Positions 34,062-42,536 of a stretch of 64,000 nucleotides of DNA are shown piece by piece. The notes under the pieces were generated by a model. That model saw nothing but the letters and a program-made list of their open reading frames with translations, ran no database searches and was not told the origin of the DNA. This DNA comes from Paenibacillus lactis (GTDB taxonomy: Bacteria; Bacillota; Bacilli; Paenibacillales; Paenibacillaceae): contig NZ_JAGGKI010000012.1 of the NCBI RefSeq assembly GCF_017873605.1, forward strand, positions 1-64,000, written 5' to 3'. Position 1 is the first letter of the stretch. Each line of letters begins with the position of its first letter. The position numbers and the translations under genes were made by a program.

Positions 34062-35225
34062 TTATCTCCTCCCGTATTTGCGAATCAGATAGTAGATGCC
34101 GCCAATAATGGCCAAGATGATCAGGACGCCGATCCAGCCCCATAGCATGGAGCCTTTCACCGAAACGCGGAATTGGGCATCCGAGCTGGCCTCAGCCGCG
34201 GAAGCCTTCATGTTGGTTACATAATCGCCGGCGATCGCTTTATCGCTTGCGGTCAGCTTCGCCTCCACGGTCGTGGACTGGCCGGCCGGCAGGTTCTCGA
34301 TCGTCTTTGGATTGAAGGTCACCTCCCAATCCACCGGTGCTTCGGAGCTCAAATTGATGTCCGACAGATCGGCGGTTCCCGTATTCTTTACCTGCAGCTC
34401 GACCGTCTTGCTGCCACCGGCGCTCACGCTCGTGCTCAGGAGGCCGGTCGGCGTCGTCAGCTCAAGCCCATAGGAACCGGTAATGACGGCTTCCAGCGTC
34501 AACTCGGACGAGGTGGATTGGTTGGAGGCCCGGATCGGAATCTTGAAGGTTCCTTCCGTAACCTCAGCCGGCGGTTTGACATCAACCGTGATCGATTGGT
34601 TCGCGCCCGGTTCGATCTCTACGGAAGACACCTGGTTCCCCCCTGAGGTGAATTTAACGTCCCAGCCTGCCTGGGCATCGGCTTGCAGCGCGTAATTTTG
34701 TTTACTGGCCGTACGGTTCTGCAGATTCACTGTGTAGGTGAAGGTGGAATCGGCATGGCCTTCCAAATTCGCCTGGTCGGTGGTCAGCTCCGTCTGATAC
34801 GTTCCCTGCTCTGTAATATCGACGGTGAGCGGAAGGCTGCCCATGGAGCCGGCCGATAACTGGAAGCTGTAGGAGCCCTTGTTCACCTTGAGCGGAACGG
34901 TCACCTCAAGCGTTACGGATTCAGCTTCTCCCGGCTTGACCGATACCTCCTTCAGCTGCCATCCACCCCCGCTCAGCTTGGCTGTCCAGCCGTCGGGAAG
35001 GTTGTTTAATTGAAGCGGCGCCGTAACAACGCCGCCGGTATTGTTCTTGACCTCAACCGGATAATTTATCGTCTCTCCCGGCGGAGCGGATATGGAGGTA
35101 TAGGGTGTATACAGCGTAACTTCCCCGGCTGCAAACACCGGCCTGCCTCCCGTCAGCAAGCTTGCGCCCAGCATAATGAGGAGCAGCAAGCTCAACGATT
35201 TTATTGACTTTCCAGCGATTCTCAT
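34062..35225 (-). CDS. Secreted NEW3-repeat protein anchored by a C-terminal helix
   Basis: A 387-residue cell-surface protein. The ATG at 35225 is seven bases after AGGAGGGG and starts a signal peptide ending VFAAG. Three beta-sandwich NEW3-like repeats follow, recognisable by recurring words such as LPDGWTAKLSGGGWQLKEVS, AGWDVKFTSGGNQVSSVEI and PVDWEVTFNPKTIENLPAGQ. The C-terminus has one membrane helix (WGWIGVLIILAIIGGIYYLI) and a short basic tail, so the repeats face outward. It leads an operon with an ABC ATPase and permease, a pairing seen in Firmicutes. A role as adaptor or cell-envelope sensor for the exporter is inference. Confidence 0.87.
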   Translation of the reverse strand: MRIAGKSIKSLSLLLLIMLGASLLTGGRPVFAAGEVTLYTPYTSISAPPGETINYPVEVKNNTGGVVTAPLQLNNLPDGWTAKLSGGGWQLKEVSVKPGEAESVTLEVTVPLKVNKGSYSFQLSAGSMGSLPLTVDITEQGTYQTELTTDQANLEGHADSTFTYTVNLQNRTASKQNYALQADAQAGWDVKFTSGGNQVSSVEIEPGANQSITVDVKPPAEVTEGTFKIPIRASNQSTSSELTLEAVITGSYGLELTTPTGLLSTSVSAGGSKTVELQVKNTGTADLSDINLSSEAPVDWEVTFNPKTIENLPAGQSTTVEAKLTASDKAIAGDYVTNMKASAAEASSDAQFRVSVKGSMLWGWIGVLIILAIIGGIYYLIRKYGRR

Positions 35226-35292
35226 GACAAAACCCCTCCTAGTGATTTCATTCATCCTTAGTACGAAGTAAAGGCGGGGATTGGATTTACGC

Positions 35293-35338
35293 GGAAGCTT
35301 AAAAACACATAAAAAATTCATTAAAGGAAGCTTAAAAA
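35293..35338. repeat. Direct repeat in a divergent promoter region
   Basis: GGAAGCTTAAAAA occurs at 35293-35305 and at 35326-35338, 33 bases apart, about three helical turns. It lies between the NEW3 operon and the sigma-factor gene and could be a regulator site. Confidence 0.45.
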
Positions 35339-35350
35339 GCGAATGCTCCG

Positions 35351-35379
35351 TTCAAAACCGAAATCCGCTTTGCTACAAT
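35351..35379 (+). promoter_or_regulatory. Likely vegetative promoter of the ECF sigma gene
   Basis: TTCAAA (35351-35356) and TACAAT (35374-35379) are 17 bases apart, and TG one base before the -10 box makes it an extended -10. The start codon is at 35488. Confidence 0.5.
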
Positions 35380-35487
35380 AATGAATCGAAAATAGCTGTC
35401 ATAGCGCGTTTATGGTCAGCTTCGGGTTCCTTCATGGACAATCGCCTGGTTCGGGCGAAGACGATAAAGTCATGTTAGGGGGAGAAG

Positions 35488-36090
35488 ATGGTGGGCGAGC
35501 ATCCTGCGGAATGGCTTGCAGAGATTGCGGACGGATCGGCTGCGGCATTCGGGCGGTTCTATGACAACTACGCCCAGATGGTATATCGGCTTGCGCTGAC
35601 GATGACCAAGGATCCGGCCGATGCGGAGGATTTATGTCAGGATATCTTTATGGAAGTGCTGCATAAGGCGGATCAGTACGATCCCGACCGGGGGAGCGTG
35701 GAGGCATGGCTTGCCGTACGAACGCGCAGCCGGGCGATGGACCGGCTCCGCCGCAAGCAGCGCATGACGGTGTGTGATTGGAATGAGGAGGAGCTGCCGG
35801 AGCCAATTCTGTTCAGCGAACGGGAATCCGTCGAGATGGCCGCTCTGCGCCGCGTGGAGCTGGATCAAGTGAAGGAGGCGCTGCGGGCCATTCCGCCGCT
35901 CCAGCGCATGGCCGTATATGGCAGCTACGTCGAACAGCTGTCCCACAGAGAAATGGCAGAAATGATGAAGCGCCCTGTCGGGACGATCAAATCGCTGATC
36001 CGCTACGGAATTCACAACGTGAGGCGGCGCCTTGACGCCGCCGATCCGAAGGAAGGGGGAGAGCCGAAGCATGATGCATACAAAGCATAG
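35488..36090 (+). CDS. ECF-type RNA polymerase sigma factor
   Basis: A 200-residue sigma factor of the extracytoplasmic-function class. Region 2 is seen in YRLALTMTKDPADAEDLCQD (about 32-51) and region 4 in LSHREMAEMMKRPVGTIKSL (about 151-170). The ATG follows AGGGGGAG closely. The next gene, overlapping by 20 bases, encodes its probable membrane anti-sigma factor. The NEW3/ABC operon is divergent from it, so control of that operon by this sigma factor is a reasonable hypothesis. Confidence 0.92.
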   Translation: MVGEHPAEWLAEIADGSAAAFGRFYDNYAQMVYRLALTMTKDPADAEDLCQDIFMEVLHKADQYDPDRGSVEAWLAVRTRSRAMDRLRRKQRMTVCDWNEEELPEPILFSERESVEMAALRRVELDQVKEALRAIPPLQRMAVYGSYVEQLSHREMAEMMKRPVGTIKSLIRYGIHNVRRRLDAADPKEGGEPKHDAYKA

Positions 36091-36925
36091 TCATCACGAA
36101 GATGATGCTGTCGTAAGCTGTCCGTTGTACTCGGAGGAGAAGCTGGCCGATTACGCGATGAATCGGCTGTCTGAAGCGGACCGCTCTGCAGTGGAACGCC
36201 ATTTGCGGCATTGCGAAGCCTGCGCCCGGACGACCGCCGAGTGGCAGGCGATCTTGGGCGAAGCCGGGGGCTTCAGCGGCGGCTTGGTTCAGGAAGCCAG
36301 CGAGGGGGAAATCCCCGGCGGTTTCGATGCGGAGCCTGCATTCAGCACCGGGAAGGCATCCGATCGGACCGAGCCCAAGCCCGAGCCGTCCCAGCGGCTG
36401 CGAAAGAGACTTATGCGCGCGGCTTATGCGCGATCCCTGCGCAAACGTGCAGCCGCCAATCGCCGTTATGCGCTGCAGGCGATCGCGGGGGCGGCCCTCC
36501 TCGCCCTGTTCGTCGGGCTGTTTGCCTCGAAGGGGGCCGCGGGCAAGGAAGAAACCTTTGATCATGCGGTGAATCAGCGGATCGCGCATATGCAGAGCGC
36601 CGATACCGAACGGTTTGCCATCCAGCCGGTGGAGCCTTTCTATGGCAGCGGATCGGTCTGGTTAAAGCGCGGATCCGGGGAAATGCTGATTGTCGTTAAC
36701 GGATTGTACTCTTTGAAGGAGAAGGATTACCAGGTATGGCTGCAGGATGAGGATCAGCTGTCGAGCGCAGGCTTTATGCTCGTTCAAGGGACGCAGGGCC
36801 GAAGCTATTATTACGGCTTTGGCGCTAAAAAAGCCAAGCGGATCGTCGTCAGCATGGAGCCTAAAGGAGGAAGCCTGCGGCCGACAGGTCCTGAGGCGGT
36901 GCTCGTCGATATTGAGAAGGAATAA
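36071..36925 (+). CDS. Zinc-finger, membrane-spanning anti-sigma factor with RskA-like domain
   Basis: A 284-residue protein starting at 36071 after GGGGGAG. The N-terminal anti-sigma domain has the zinc motif H-x3-C-x2-C in RHLRHCEACART (about 45-56). A basic linker, one membrane helix (about 138-156, ALLALFVGLFASKG) and an extracytoplasmic domain of about 125 residues follow, the latter with the anti-sigma-K pattern (YQVWLQDEDQLSSAGFMLVQ). The 20-base overlap with the sigma gene implies coupled translation. An outside signal acting on the C-terminal domain would release the sigma factor. Confidence 0.9.
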   Translation: MMHTKHSHHEDDAVVSCPLYSEEKLADYAMNRLSEADRSAVERHLRHCEACARTTAEWQAILGEAGGFSGGLVQEASEGEIPGGFDAEPAFSTGKASDRTEPKPEPSQRLRKRLMRAAYARSLRKRAAANRRYALQAIAGAALLALFVGLFASKGAAGKEETFDHAVNQRIAHMQSADTERFAIQPVEPFYGSGSVWLKRGSGEMLIVVNGLYSLKEKDYQVWLQDEDQLSSAGFMLVQGTQGRSYYYGFGAKKAKRIVVSMEPKGGSLRPTGPEAVLVDIEKE

Positions 36926-37233
36926 CACGAGCGCAAATCCGCAGCTGCGGGAGACAGCCGACCTGCGAAACAGCGGACTGCCGTTGGCAATCAATCGTAT
37001 CGCCCGGTGCCGCAACGGCAAGATCCGCCGTCTTGGTGAGAGCAAGACCAATGACCGTTACACACCGGTTCCCTTAAGGATTGCGTCTGGTCAAGCAACC
37101 CGGTAAGGGGAACGGCCATGCATATGCCGGATGTCTAGCGTCTGTCTATAGAAAATAGAGCAATCGAGACACGGATCATATACGAATCATGTGATCCAAT
37201 CTGAAATTTACTAAAAGGGCGGTGTAATAGCGG
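36926..37233. other. Gap without a recognisable gene
   Basis: Apart from a CCGCAGCTGCGG palindrome near 36940, which could be part of a weak terminator for the sigma operon, I see nothing specific. Confidence 0.4.
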
Positions 37234-38277
37234 ATGTGGTGGCATGCGGACGAATATTTGGAGAAGCTGTACGACAACAGCATGAAGTGTATAGAGACGG
37301 CGAAGGCGTCCCGTACGGCAGAGGAGAGAAAGCAGTACTTGAAGCATAAGCTGCGTGAGCTGCTCGGCGATTTTGATGCAAGCAAGGGTCCGGAGCCCGT
37401 ACTGCTTGAACGAACGGTCTGTGACGGTTATATTCGGGAACGGGTTCAGCTGTCGGCGATACCCGGATTGTCGTTTGCAGCGTACGTGCTCGTTCCGGAC
37501 AGCTACAGCCGCGACCCGCTGCCTGCTGTCGTAGCGCTTCACGGCCACGGATACGGAAGCAGGGAAATTGTCGGATTGAAGCCGGACGGCTCTCCGGACA
37601 TGGAGCCGCCCGGAGCCCACGGGCATTTTGCCATCCAATTGGTGAAGCGGGGGATGATCGTCATCGCCCCGGACGTTGCCGGCTTCGGAGAGCGGCGGCT
37701 TATGGCGGATGTGACAGCTAACCCTGACGTGAACCACTCCTGCCTTCGCTTATCCACCCGGCTGATGATGCATGGCAAGACGCTGGCAGGTCTGCGCGTG
37801 ACGGAGGCGTTAAAGACGGTCGATTATGCCGCCGGTCGGGCAGAGGTCCGTGACGATCGAATCGGCATCATGGGTTTTTCAGGCGGGGGGATGATTTCGT
37901 TCTTGACCGCGGTGCTGGACTTGCGAATCCGGGCTGCCGTCATTGCTGGATATCTGAATACGTTTAAGGACAGCATCTTGGCGATGCAGCACTGCGTCTG
38001 CAATTACATCCCCGGCATGCTGGCCCATGCCGAGCTCCCGGAGTGGCTGGGGCTGATCTCTCCCAGACCCTTGTTTGTGGAATCGGGCACCGATGATCGG
38101 ATATTTCCCGAGCAGGGCTTTCGTGCCGCTGCTGATCAGCTCCGGGATATTTACCGGCGCGACGGGGCGGAGAATCGGCTGGTGGCCGATCTGTTCCCGG
38201 GAAGGCACCAAATCAGCGGTAGGTACTCGTACGATTGGCTGTTCGATCAGCTGAGCCAGCCGGGCGCGATAGAATGA
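37234..38277 (+). CDS. Alpha/beta-hydrolase, Abhydrolase_7-like
   Basis: A 347-residue cytoplasmic hydrolase. The triad is visible as Ser in MGFSGGGM (about 212), Asp in ESGTDDRIFP (about 288) and His in FPGRHQIS (about 325), with an oxyanion region ALHGHGYGSREIVG near 100. Length and motif spacing fit the dienelactone-hydrolase/Abhydrolase_7 group, whose members include carbohydrate esterases. It has no operon partner; a degenerate 15-base tandem repeat follows it. The substrate is unknown. Confidence 0.8.
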   Translation: MWWHADEYLEKLYDNSMKCIETAKASRTAEERKQYLKHKLRELLGDFDASKGPEPVLLERTVCDGYIRERVQLSAIPGLSFAAYVLVPDSYSRDPLPAVVALHGHGYGSREIVGLKPDGSPDMEPPGAHGHFAIQLVKRGMIVIAPDVAGFGERRLMADVTANPDVNHSCLRLSTRLMMHGKTLAGLRVTEALKTVDYAAGRAEVRDDRIGIMGFSGGGMISFLTAVLDLRIRAAVIAGYLNTFKDSILAMQHCVCNYIPGMLAHAELPEWLGLISPRPLFVESGTDDRIFPEQGFRAAADQLRDIYRRDGAENRLVADLFPGRHQISGRYSYDWLFDQLSQPGAIE

Positions 38278-38309
38278 GCAGGGATTCTGTAGCTCATTGG
38301 TGAGGTTCC

Positions 38310-38384
38310 TATTGCGAGACTCTCTGTTATGAAGCGCTGTATTGCGAAGCTCCCTACTATGAAGCTTTCTGTTGTGAAGCTCTC
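38310..38384 (+). repeat. Five degenerate 15-base tandem units
   Basis: Units such as TATTGCGAAGCTCCC, TACTATGAAGCTTTC and TGTTGTGAAGCTCTC follow each other without spacers from 38310 to 38384. They lie between the hydrolase gene and sigK in a 381-base gap. Confidence 0.75.
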
Positions 38385-38563
38385 TAAGGAGCATCTCTTT
38401 TATTATGGACCTCCCCGGCATCACATGACGGCAAGACTGGAGCTCGCCTAGGCGAAGCCGAACGTCAGCTGGATGCAAATCGCGGTCCTTGCAGAACGCC
38501 AACAGACATGCCGAGCACCCGCTTCCTGATCGATTTTATTGGACGCATTTCCAAACGTACAGG

Positions 38564-38591
38564 CACTTCTGGGCCACAGCCTACATACAAT
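38564..38591 (+). promoter_or_regulatory. Candidate sigma-E/sigma-K promoter of sigK
   Basis: CATACAAT at 38584-38591 is a very good mother-cell sigma -10 box. CAC at 38564-38566, 17 bases upstream, suits sigma-K, while the sigma-E -35 match is weak. Start of sigK is 68 bases downstream. Confidence 0.5.
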
Positions 38592-38658
38592 GAGAAGACC
38601 GAGAACCGAGCGCGTATAGGGCCGGTTGCATTGTATTTTTCGCAGGAGGTGTCCTACA

Positions 38659-39357
38659 GTGCCTGGATTGTTTACCGCAATTGCTTTGTTCATTAAAGAG
38701 TTGACCCTGCTCGTTTCGTACGTGAAAAACAATGCGTTTCCCCAGCCCCTAACGGAGGATGAGGAAGCAAAGCATCTGCAGCGAATGGCCGAAGGCGACC
38801 CTCAATCGCGCAACAAACTGATTGAGCATAACCTCCGGCTGGTCGCGCATATCGTCAAAAAATTCGACAATACCGGCGAGGATTTGGAAGACTTGATTTC
38901 GATCGGGACGATTGGACTCATCAAGGCGATTGAAAGCTTCCGGCCGAATAAAGGCACGAAGCTGGCGACATTTGCTGCCCGTTGTATAGAAAATGAAATT
39001 CTGATGCATCTTCGTTCCTTGAAGAAGACGCGAAAAGACGTATCATTGCATGACCCGATAGGAACGGACAAAGAGGGAAATGAAATCACACTTATCGATA
39101 TTCTCGGAAGCGAAGCGGATGATATCGTTGATGCGGTGCAGCTGAAGATTGAGAAGAGCAAAATTTACCGCAATCTTGATATTTTGGATGACCGGGAGAA
39201 GGAGGTCGTGATCGGGCGGTTTGGGCTCGAAGCTGGAGGCGAGGAGCGTACCCAGCGCGAAATCGCCAAGGAGCTCGGGATTTCCCGGAGCTATGTGTCC
39301 CGGATTGAGAAGCGGGCGCTAATGAAGCTGTATCATGAGTTTTATAAGAAAAAGTGA
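38659..39357 (+). CDS. sigK: Sporulation sigma factor K, uninterrupted
   Basis: A 232-residue late mother-cell sigma factor. The GTG at 38659 follows GCAGGAGGTG by seven bases. Residues 1-20 are the hydrophobic pro-sequence (PGLFTAIALFIKELTLLVS), with cleavage expected between Ser20 and Tyr21 in LLVSYVKNN by analogy with Bacillus subtilis pro-SigK. Region 2 (RLVAHIVKKF...GTIGLIKAIESF) and region 4 (TQREIAKELGISRSYVSRIE) are intact. The gene is a single frame, not split by a skin-like element. The pro-sequence implies control by a SpoIVFB-type membrane protease. Confidence 0.97.
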   Translation: MPGLFTAIALFIKELTLLVSYVKNNAFPQPLTEDEEAKHLQRMAEGDPQSRNKLIEHNLRLVAHIVKKFDNTGEDLEDLISIGTIGLIKAIESFRPNKGTKLATFAARCIENEILMHLRSLKKTRKDVSLHDPIGTDKEGNEITLIDILGSEADDIVDAVQLKIEKSKIYRNLDILDDREKEVVIGRFGLEAGGEERTQREIAKELGISRSYVSRIEKRALMKLYHEFYKKK

Positions 39358-39502
39358 TTTGAGGATCGGGCCATGCCCGGTCTTTTTTTGACTTTAAGTT
39401 TCATGCGGCGCTTTTTTTCCTGGTAGCAATCCAGCAGAAATCACTTTAAAATGTAAGACACGCAGCCAAGTATAAGCATCCCTTAATGACGGGATTATAA
39501 CT

Positions 39503-41128
39503 TTGATCATTGGAGCAAAAACAAGAAGAAGTGGTGAAACATATGGGGTAACCGTTAAAGATATACTGCAATTGCCTTCATTCCGGGGAGCCAAGGTGCT
39601 GACCGGACTGAACAGCCTTCATCGTACGGTCTCCTCATTATCCGTATTGGAGGTTTCCAACGCTGATTTTTCTTCTAAAATCGTCCGTTCCGTCCAAGAG
39701 GAGTGGTATGCGGAGGAAATTGTGATCAGCTCGTTATACTCCATCAAGGACAGTGTGGACAAGCAGTGCGAAGCGATTCAATACTTGATTAATCTCGGTG
39801 AAGTGGGACTGATTTTATATTATGTCGGAATTGTCATTCCGAAGGTGCCGGAGGAAGTGCTGCAATTAGCCGAGTCCCAAAATTTTATTATCATCTGCAT
39901 GCCGGAGAACGACTCCTCCCTGCGTTACAATGAAGTGATTTATGAAGTGATGGAAGCGATCGTGCTGGACAATCAGACGATCAATGATAATTTTGTCAAT
40001 GAATCGCTGGAGAAGGTGTCGTACCTTCCGGAGCATTCGCGCAGCGTGGAGATTATGCTGAAATTGTTAGCCGACCGGCTGAAAGCCAACATTGTACTGA
40101 CCAATACGAAGCTTGAGATCGTGAATCAAGTCATGTGGCCGCGCAACTCTACGTTGGATGTTATGAAAATCATTCAGGAGCACGCGCCTCAAATGGCGAA
40201 CGGCAGTGCCGGAGCGATCAGCTCCGACATCGCCTGCTTCGTTGATCATAAGGTTCTCCGTCAAAAGAACGGGGAGGCGCTGAATCTTTTTTTAATCAAA
40301 GAAAATTCGAAACTGCCGGGGAAGACGATCGATAAAATCAGCGAGGTCGTGCAGGTGGCTATCAATTTATGGGGAGACAAGCATAACGAGGTCAGCGAAT
40401 ATGCCTTGGTCAAGGCGATTATTAACGATGAAAGCGAAAAGATGCGGAGACTTGCCCATCTGCTGCATATCGATGTAGCGTCGATCCAAATGATGTGGCT
40501 CGTCTACATTCAGGATTTATCGGAGGAAAAACGCATCCGGGAGGAACTGTCGGAGCATCTCTCCAAATCCTATAAAACGGCGGTCATTCAAACGATCGAT
40601 CATTGCATCATCGTCCTTCTGGGCAACTGCTCCTATAAATACAATGAGATTGAGGTGGCTGAAGAATATATCGATACGACAAGCTTCCTGCCATCCATAT
40701 CGGAAATGGTGTACGCGCCGAGAATGAGGAATACGACGGATGTACGCAGGATGTATCAGCTCGTGAACCAAGTCGGGAAGAAAGTGCATCTTATATATCA
40801 AGAACGGAAAATGTTTACGGCTGCAGAAATTCGCTCCATGAAGCGGGCGATCGACTTGAGCGTGCAAGGAGAAGAAGTCATTGAGGAATGGATGGCGGTG
40901 ATCGCTCCTATTCTGGATGACCCTGAATCGGTTAGAACATTAACGATATTTCTTCTGGATGCGAAGGGGAATTTTGATGTCTGTGCCAAGCTCCTCTTTG
41001 TCCACAAAAACACCGTAAAGTACCGCATCAAGAAAATCAGCGAGCTGCTGGGCTACGATATCACGATGAATTCCGAATTTTACGATGTGTATCTGGCCTG
41101 CATGATCTACCGGTTAATCCATAACTAA
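39503..41128 (+). CDS. PucR-family transcriptional regulator
   Basis: A regulator of up to 541 residues. The N-terminal PucR domain begins at GVTVKDILQLPSFRGAKVLT (about 15-34) and the C-terminal PucR-type helix-turn-helix is seen in DVCAKLLFVHKNTVKYRIKK (about 493-512). PucR proteins activate purine or allantoin catabolism, and relatives often sit beside hydantoin or nucleobase genes. The start is uncertain: TTG at 39503 is the first in-frame start codon and has no good ribosome site, so a nonstandard start nearer 39540 is possible. It precedes a permease/DUF917/hydantoinase operon on the same strand and is the likely regulator. Confidence 0.87.
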   Translation: MIIGAKTRRSGETYGVTVKDILQLPSFRGAKVLTGLNSLHRTVSSLSVLEVSNADFSSKIVRSVQEEWYAEEIVISSLYSIKDSVDKQCEAIQYLINLGEVGLILYYVGIVIPKVPEEVLQLAESQNFIIICMPENDSSLRYNEVIYEVMEAIVLDNQTINDNFVNESLEKVSYLPEHSRSVEIMLKLLADRLKANIVLTNTKLEIVNQVMWPRNSTLDVMKIIQEHAPQMANGSAGAISSDIACFVDHKVLRQKNGEALNLFLIKENSKLPGKTIDKISEVVQVAINLWGDKHNEVSEYALVKAIINDESEKMRRLAHLLHIDVASIQMMWLVYIQDLSEEKRIREELSEHLSKSYKTAVIQTIDHCIIVLLGNCSYKYNEIEVAEEYIDTTSFLPSISEMVYAPRMRNTTDVRRMYQLVNQVGKKVHLIYQERKMFTAAEIRSMKRAIDLSVQGEEVIEEWMAVIAPILDDPESVRTLTIFLLDAKGNFDVCAKLLFVHKNTVKYRIKKISELLGYDITMNSEFYDVYLACMIYRLIHN

Positions 41129-41135
41129 GTCCAAG

Positions 41136-41182
41136 AATCCGAGGGTTTGTCGAAAATGACAAAAATTCGGATTTTTATTTTT
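41136..41182 (+). terminator. Terminator after the PucR gene
   Basis: AATCCGA (41136-41142) pairs with TCGGATT (41167-41173) and the inner arms TTTGTC/GACAAA extend the stem. A T-rich run follows. The downstream permease gene therefore has its own promoter. Confidence 0.75.
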
Positions 41183-41270
41183 ATTTCGGAAAAAGACGCG
41201 TTGTCCCTCTTCTTTTACAATAAGAAAAATAGTTTTTGGTCACTCGATCAAGTGGAGGGAGCGGGATAGG

Positions 41271-42536
41271 ATGAGCAATACAGAAAAAACGCAGTCTTGG
41301 TTCACGCTGGGGATCGTTTGGGCCGGCGCGATGATCAGCATACCGGGTCTCCTGGTAGGGAATACGCTCATCACCGGTATGAGCTTATCCCAAACCTTAG
41401 TGGTTACTTTGGTCGGGTATGCCATTATCGTAGCCATCATGATTTTACAGGGGATTCAAAGCACGGAGCTGGGCAAGTCGACCGTTCAGGTCGCGAGTCA
41501 GGTGTTTGGCAGCAAGGGATCCCGCACGATTCTTTCGATTATTTTGACGATTGCCTGCCTCGGTTGGTTTGGTATACAGGCCAATGTCTGCGGCGCGGCG
41601 GTGGCAAATTTGTTGGCCGAGTTTGATATTGCGATTCCGGTCCCAATAGCCTCGCTGATCAGCGGTTTGGTGATGGTCGTTTCTGCAATGTACGGAATCA
41701 AAGTGCTGCGCGTGCTCAGTTATATTGCGGTACCATTGCTGGTCGTGCTCTGCGTGTATGGTTTGGTCAAGGCGCTGAATGGAGAGACGCTGCAGCTTAT
41801 TTCGAACTACAGACCTGAGCAGGACATGAGCTTCATGGACGGGCTGGCGGTAACGATGGGCTCCTTTGCGCTCGGAGCGGTTATTGCCGGGGATTATTCG
41901 CAATTTTCCGCGAAGCGTTCCGATGTGTGGAAAGCCGCCCTCTTCGGGATTATCCCGGCAGGCGTTCTGATGATTAGCGTAGGGGCCGTCTTGACGCTGG
42001 CTTACCAAACGAATGATGTTACGGCCGTCTTTTTGAACATCGCCACTCCGTTGATCGGCGGCATCGTGCTGATCCTGGCGGCTTGGAAGACCAATATGGT
42101 GAATGCGATCTCGGGCGGGTTCGCGTTGATCAATGTCTTTAACGTTTCCAAGGAAAAAGAAAAATGGGCGGTAGGCGCCGCAGGGCTGATCGGGACGGTG
42201 CTTGCCGTCGTGGGCATTCTGGATTACTTTACGCCGGTCATGTCCGTGTTGTCGGCCATGGTGCCTCCCGTAGCGGGCGTCATGATTGCCGCTTATTGGG
42301 TAATGAACAAAGGGGATAAAAGCCGCTGGAAGGAAACGGAGGGCGTTAATCGACTGGGCGTTTTATCGTGGCTGATCGGTTCGGTCATTGCCTGCCTACC
42401 CGTCGTATTGTCGTTCTTCCCCAGTTTACCGCAGGTATCTAATCAGCCGTTGATCGGCATTGTCATTTCATTTGTCATTTATGTGGTAGGATATCGCTTT
42501 ACCGTTACAAAGTCTGTCATATTGGAGGAACACTGA
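41271..42536 (+). CDS. Cytosine/nucleobase permease, NCS1 (CodB-like)
   Basis: A 421-residue transporter with about twelve membrane helices. The N-terminus shows the NCS1 pattern WAGAMISIPGLLVGNTLITG and later GDYSQFSAKRSD, a loop typical of CodB-like members. NCS1 carriers import cytosine, allantoin or hydantoins by ion symport. Its stop codon overlaps the start of the DUF917 gene by one base. With the hydantoinase-like gene downstream, a hydantoin-type substrate is more likely than cytosine, but that is inference. Confidence 0.9.
   Translation: MSNTEKTQSWFTLGIVWAGAMISIPGLLVGNTLITGMSLSQTLVVTLVGYAIIVAIMILQGIQSTELGKSTVQVASQVFGSKGSRTILSIILTIACLGWFGIQANVCGAAVANLLAEFDIAIPVPIASLISGLVMVVSAMYGIKVLRVLSYIAVPLLVVLCVYGLVKALNGETLQLISNYRPEQDMSFMDGLAVTMGSFALGAVIAGDYSQFSAKRSDVWKAALFGIIPAGVLMISVGAVLTLAYQTNDVTAVFLNIATPLIGGIVLILAAWKTNMVNAISGGFALINVFNVSKEKEKWAVGAAGLIGTVLAVVGILDYFTPVMSVLSAMVPPVAGVMIAAYWVMNKGDKSRWKETEGVNRLGVLSWLIGSVIACLPVVLSFFPSLPQVSNQPLIGIVISFVIYVVGYRFTVTKSVILEEH

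Noticed and set aside
37879..38502. Minus-strand frame with repeated LHNRE-like peptides
   Set aside because: The peptide repeat is only the translation of the 15-base DNA repeat, and most of the frame is opposite the hydrolase gene.
41201..41221. TTGTCC and TACAAT before the NCS1 permease as a promoter
   Set aside because: The spacer is only nine bases, too short for a standard promoter.
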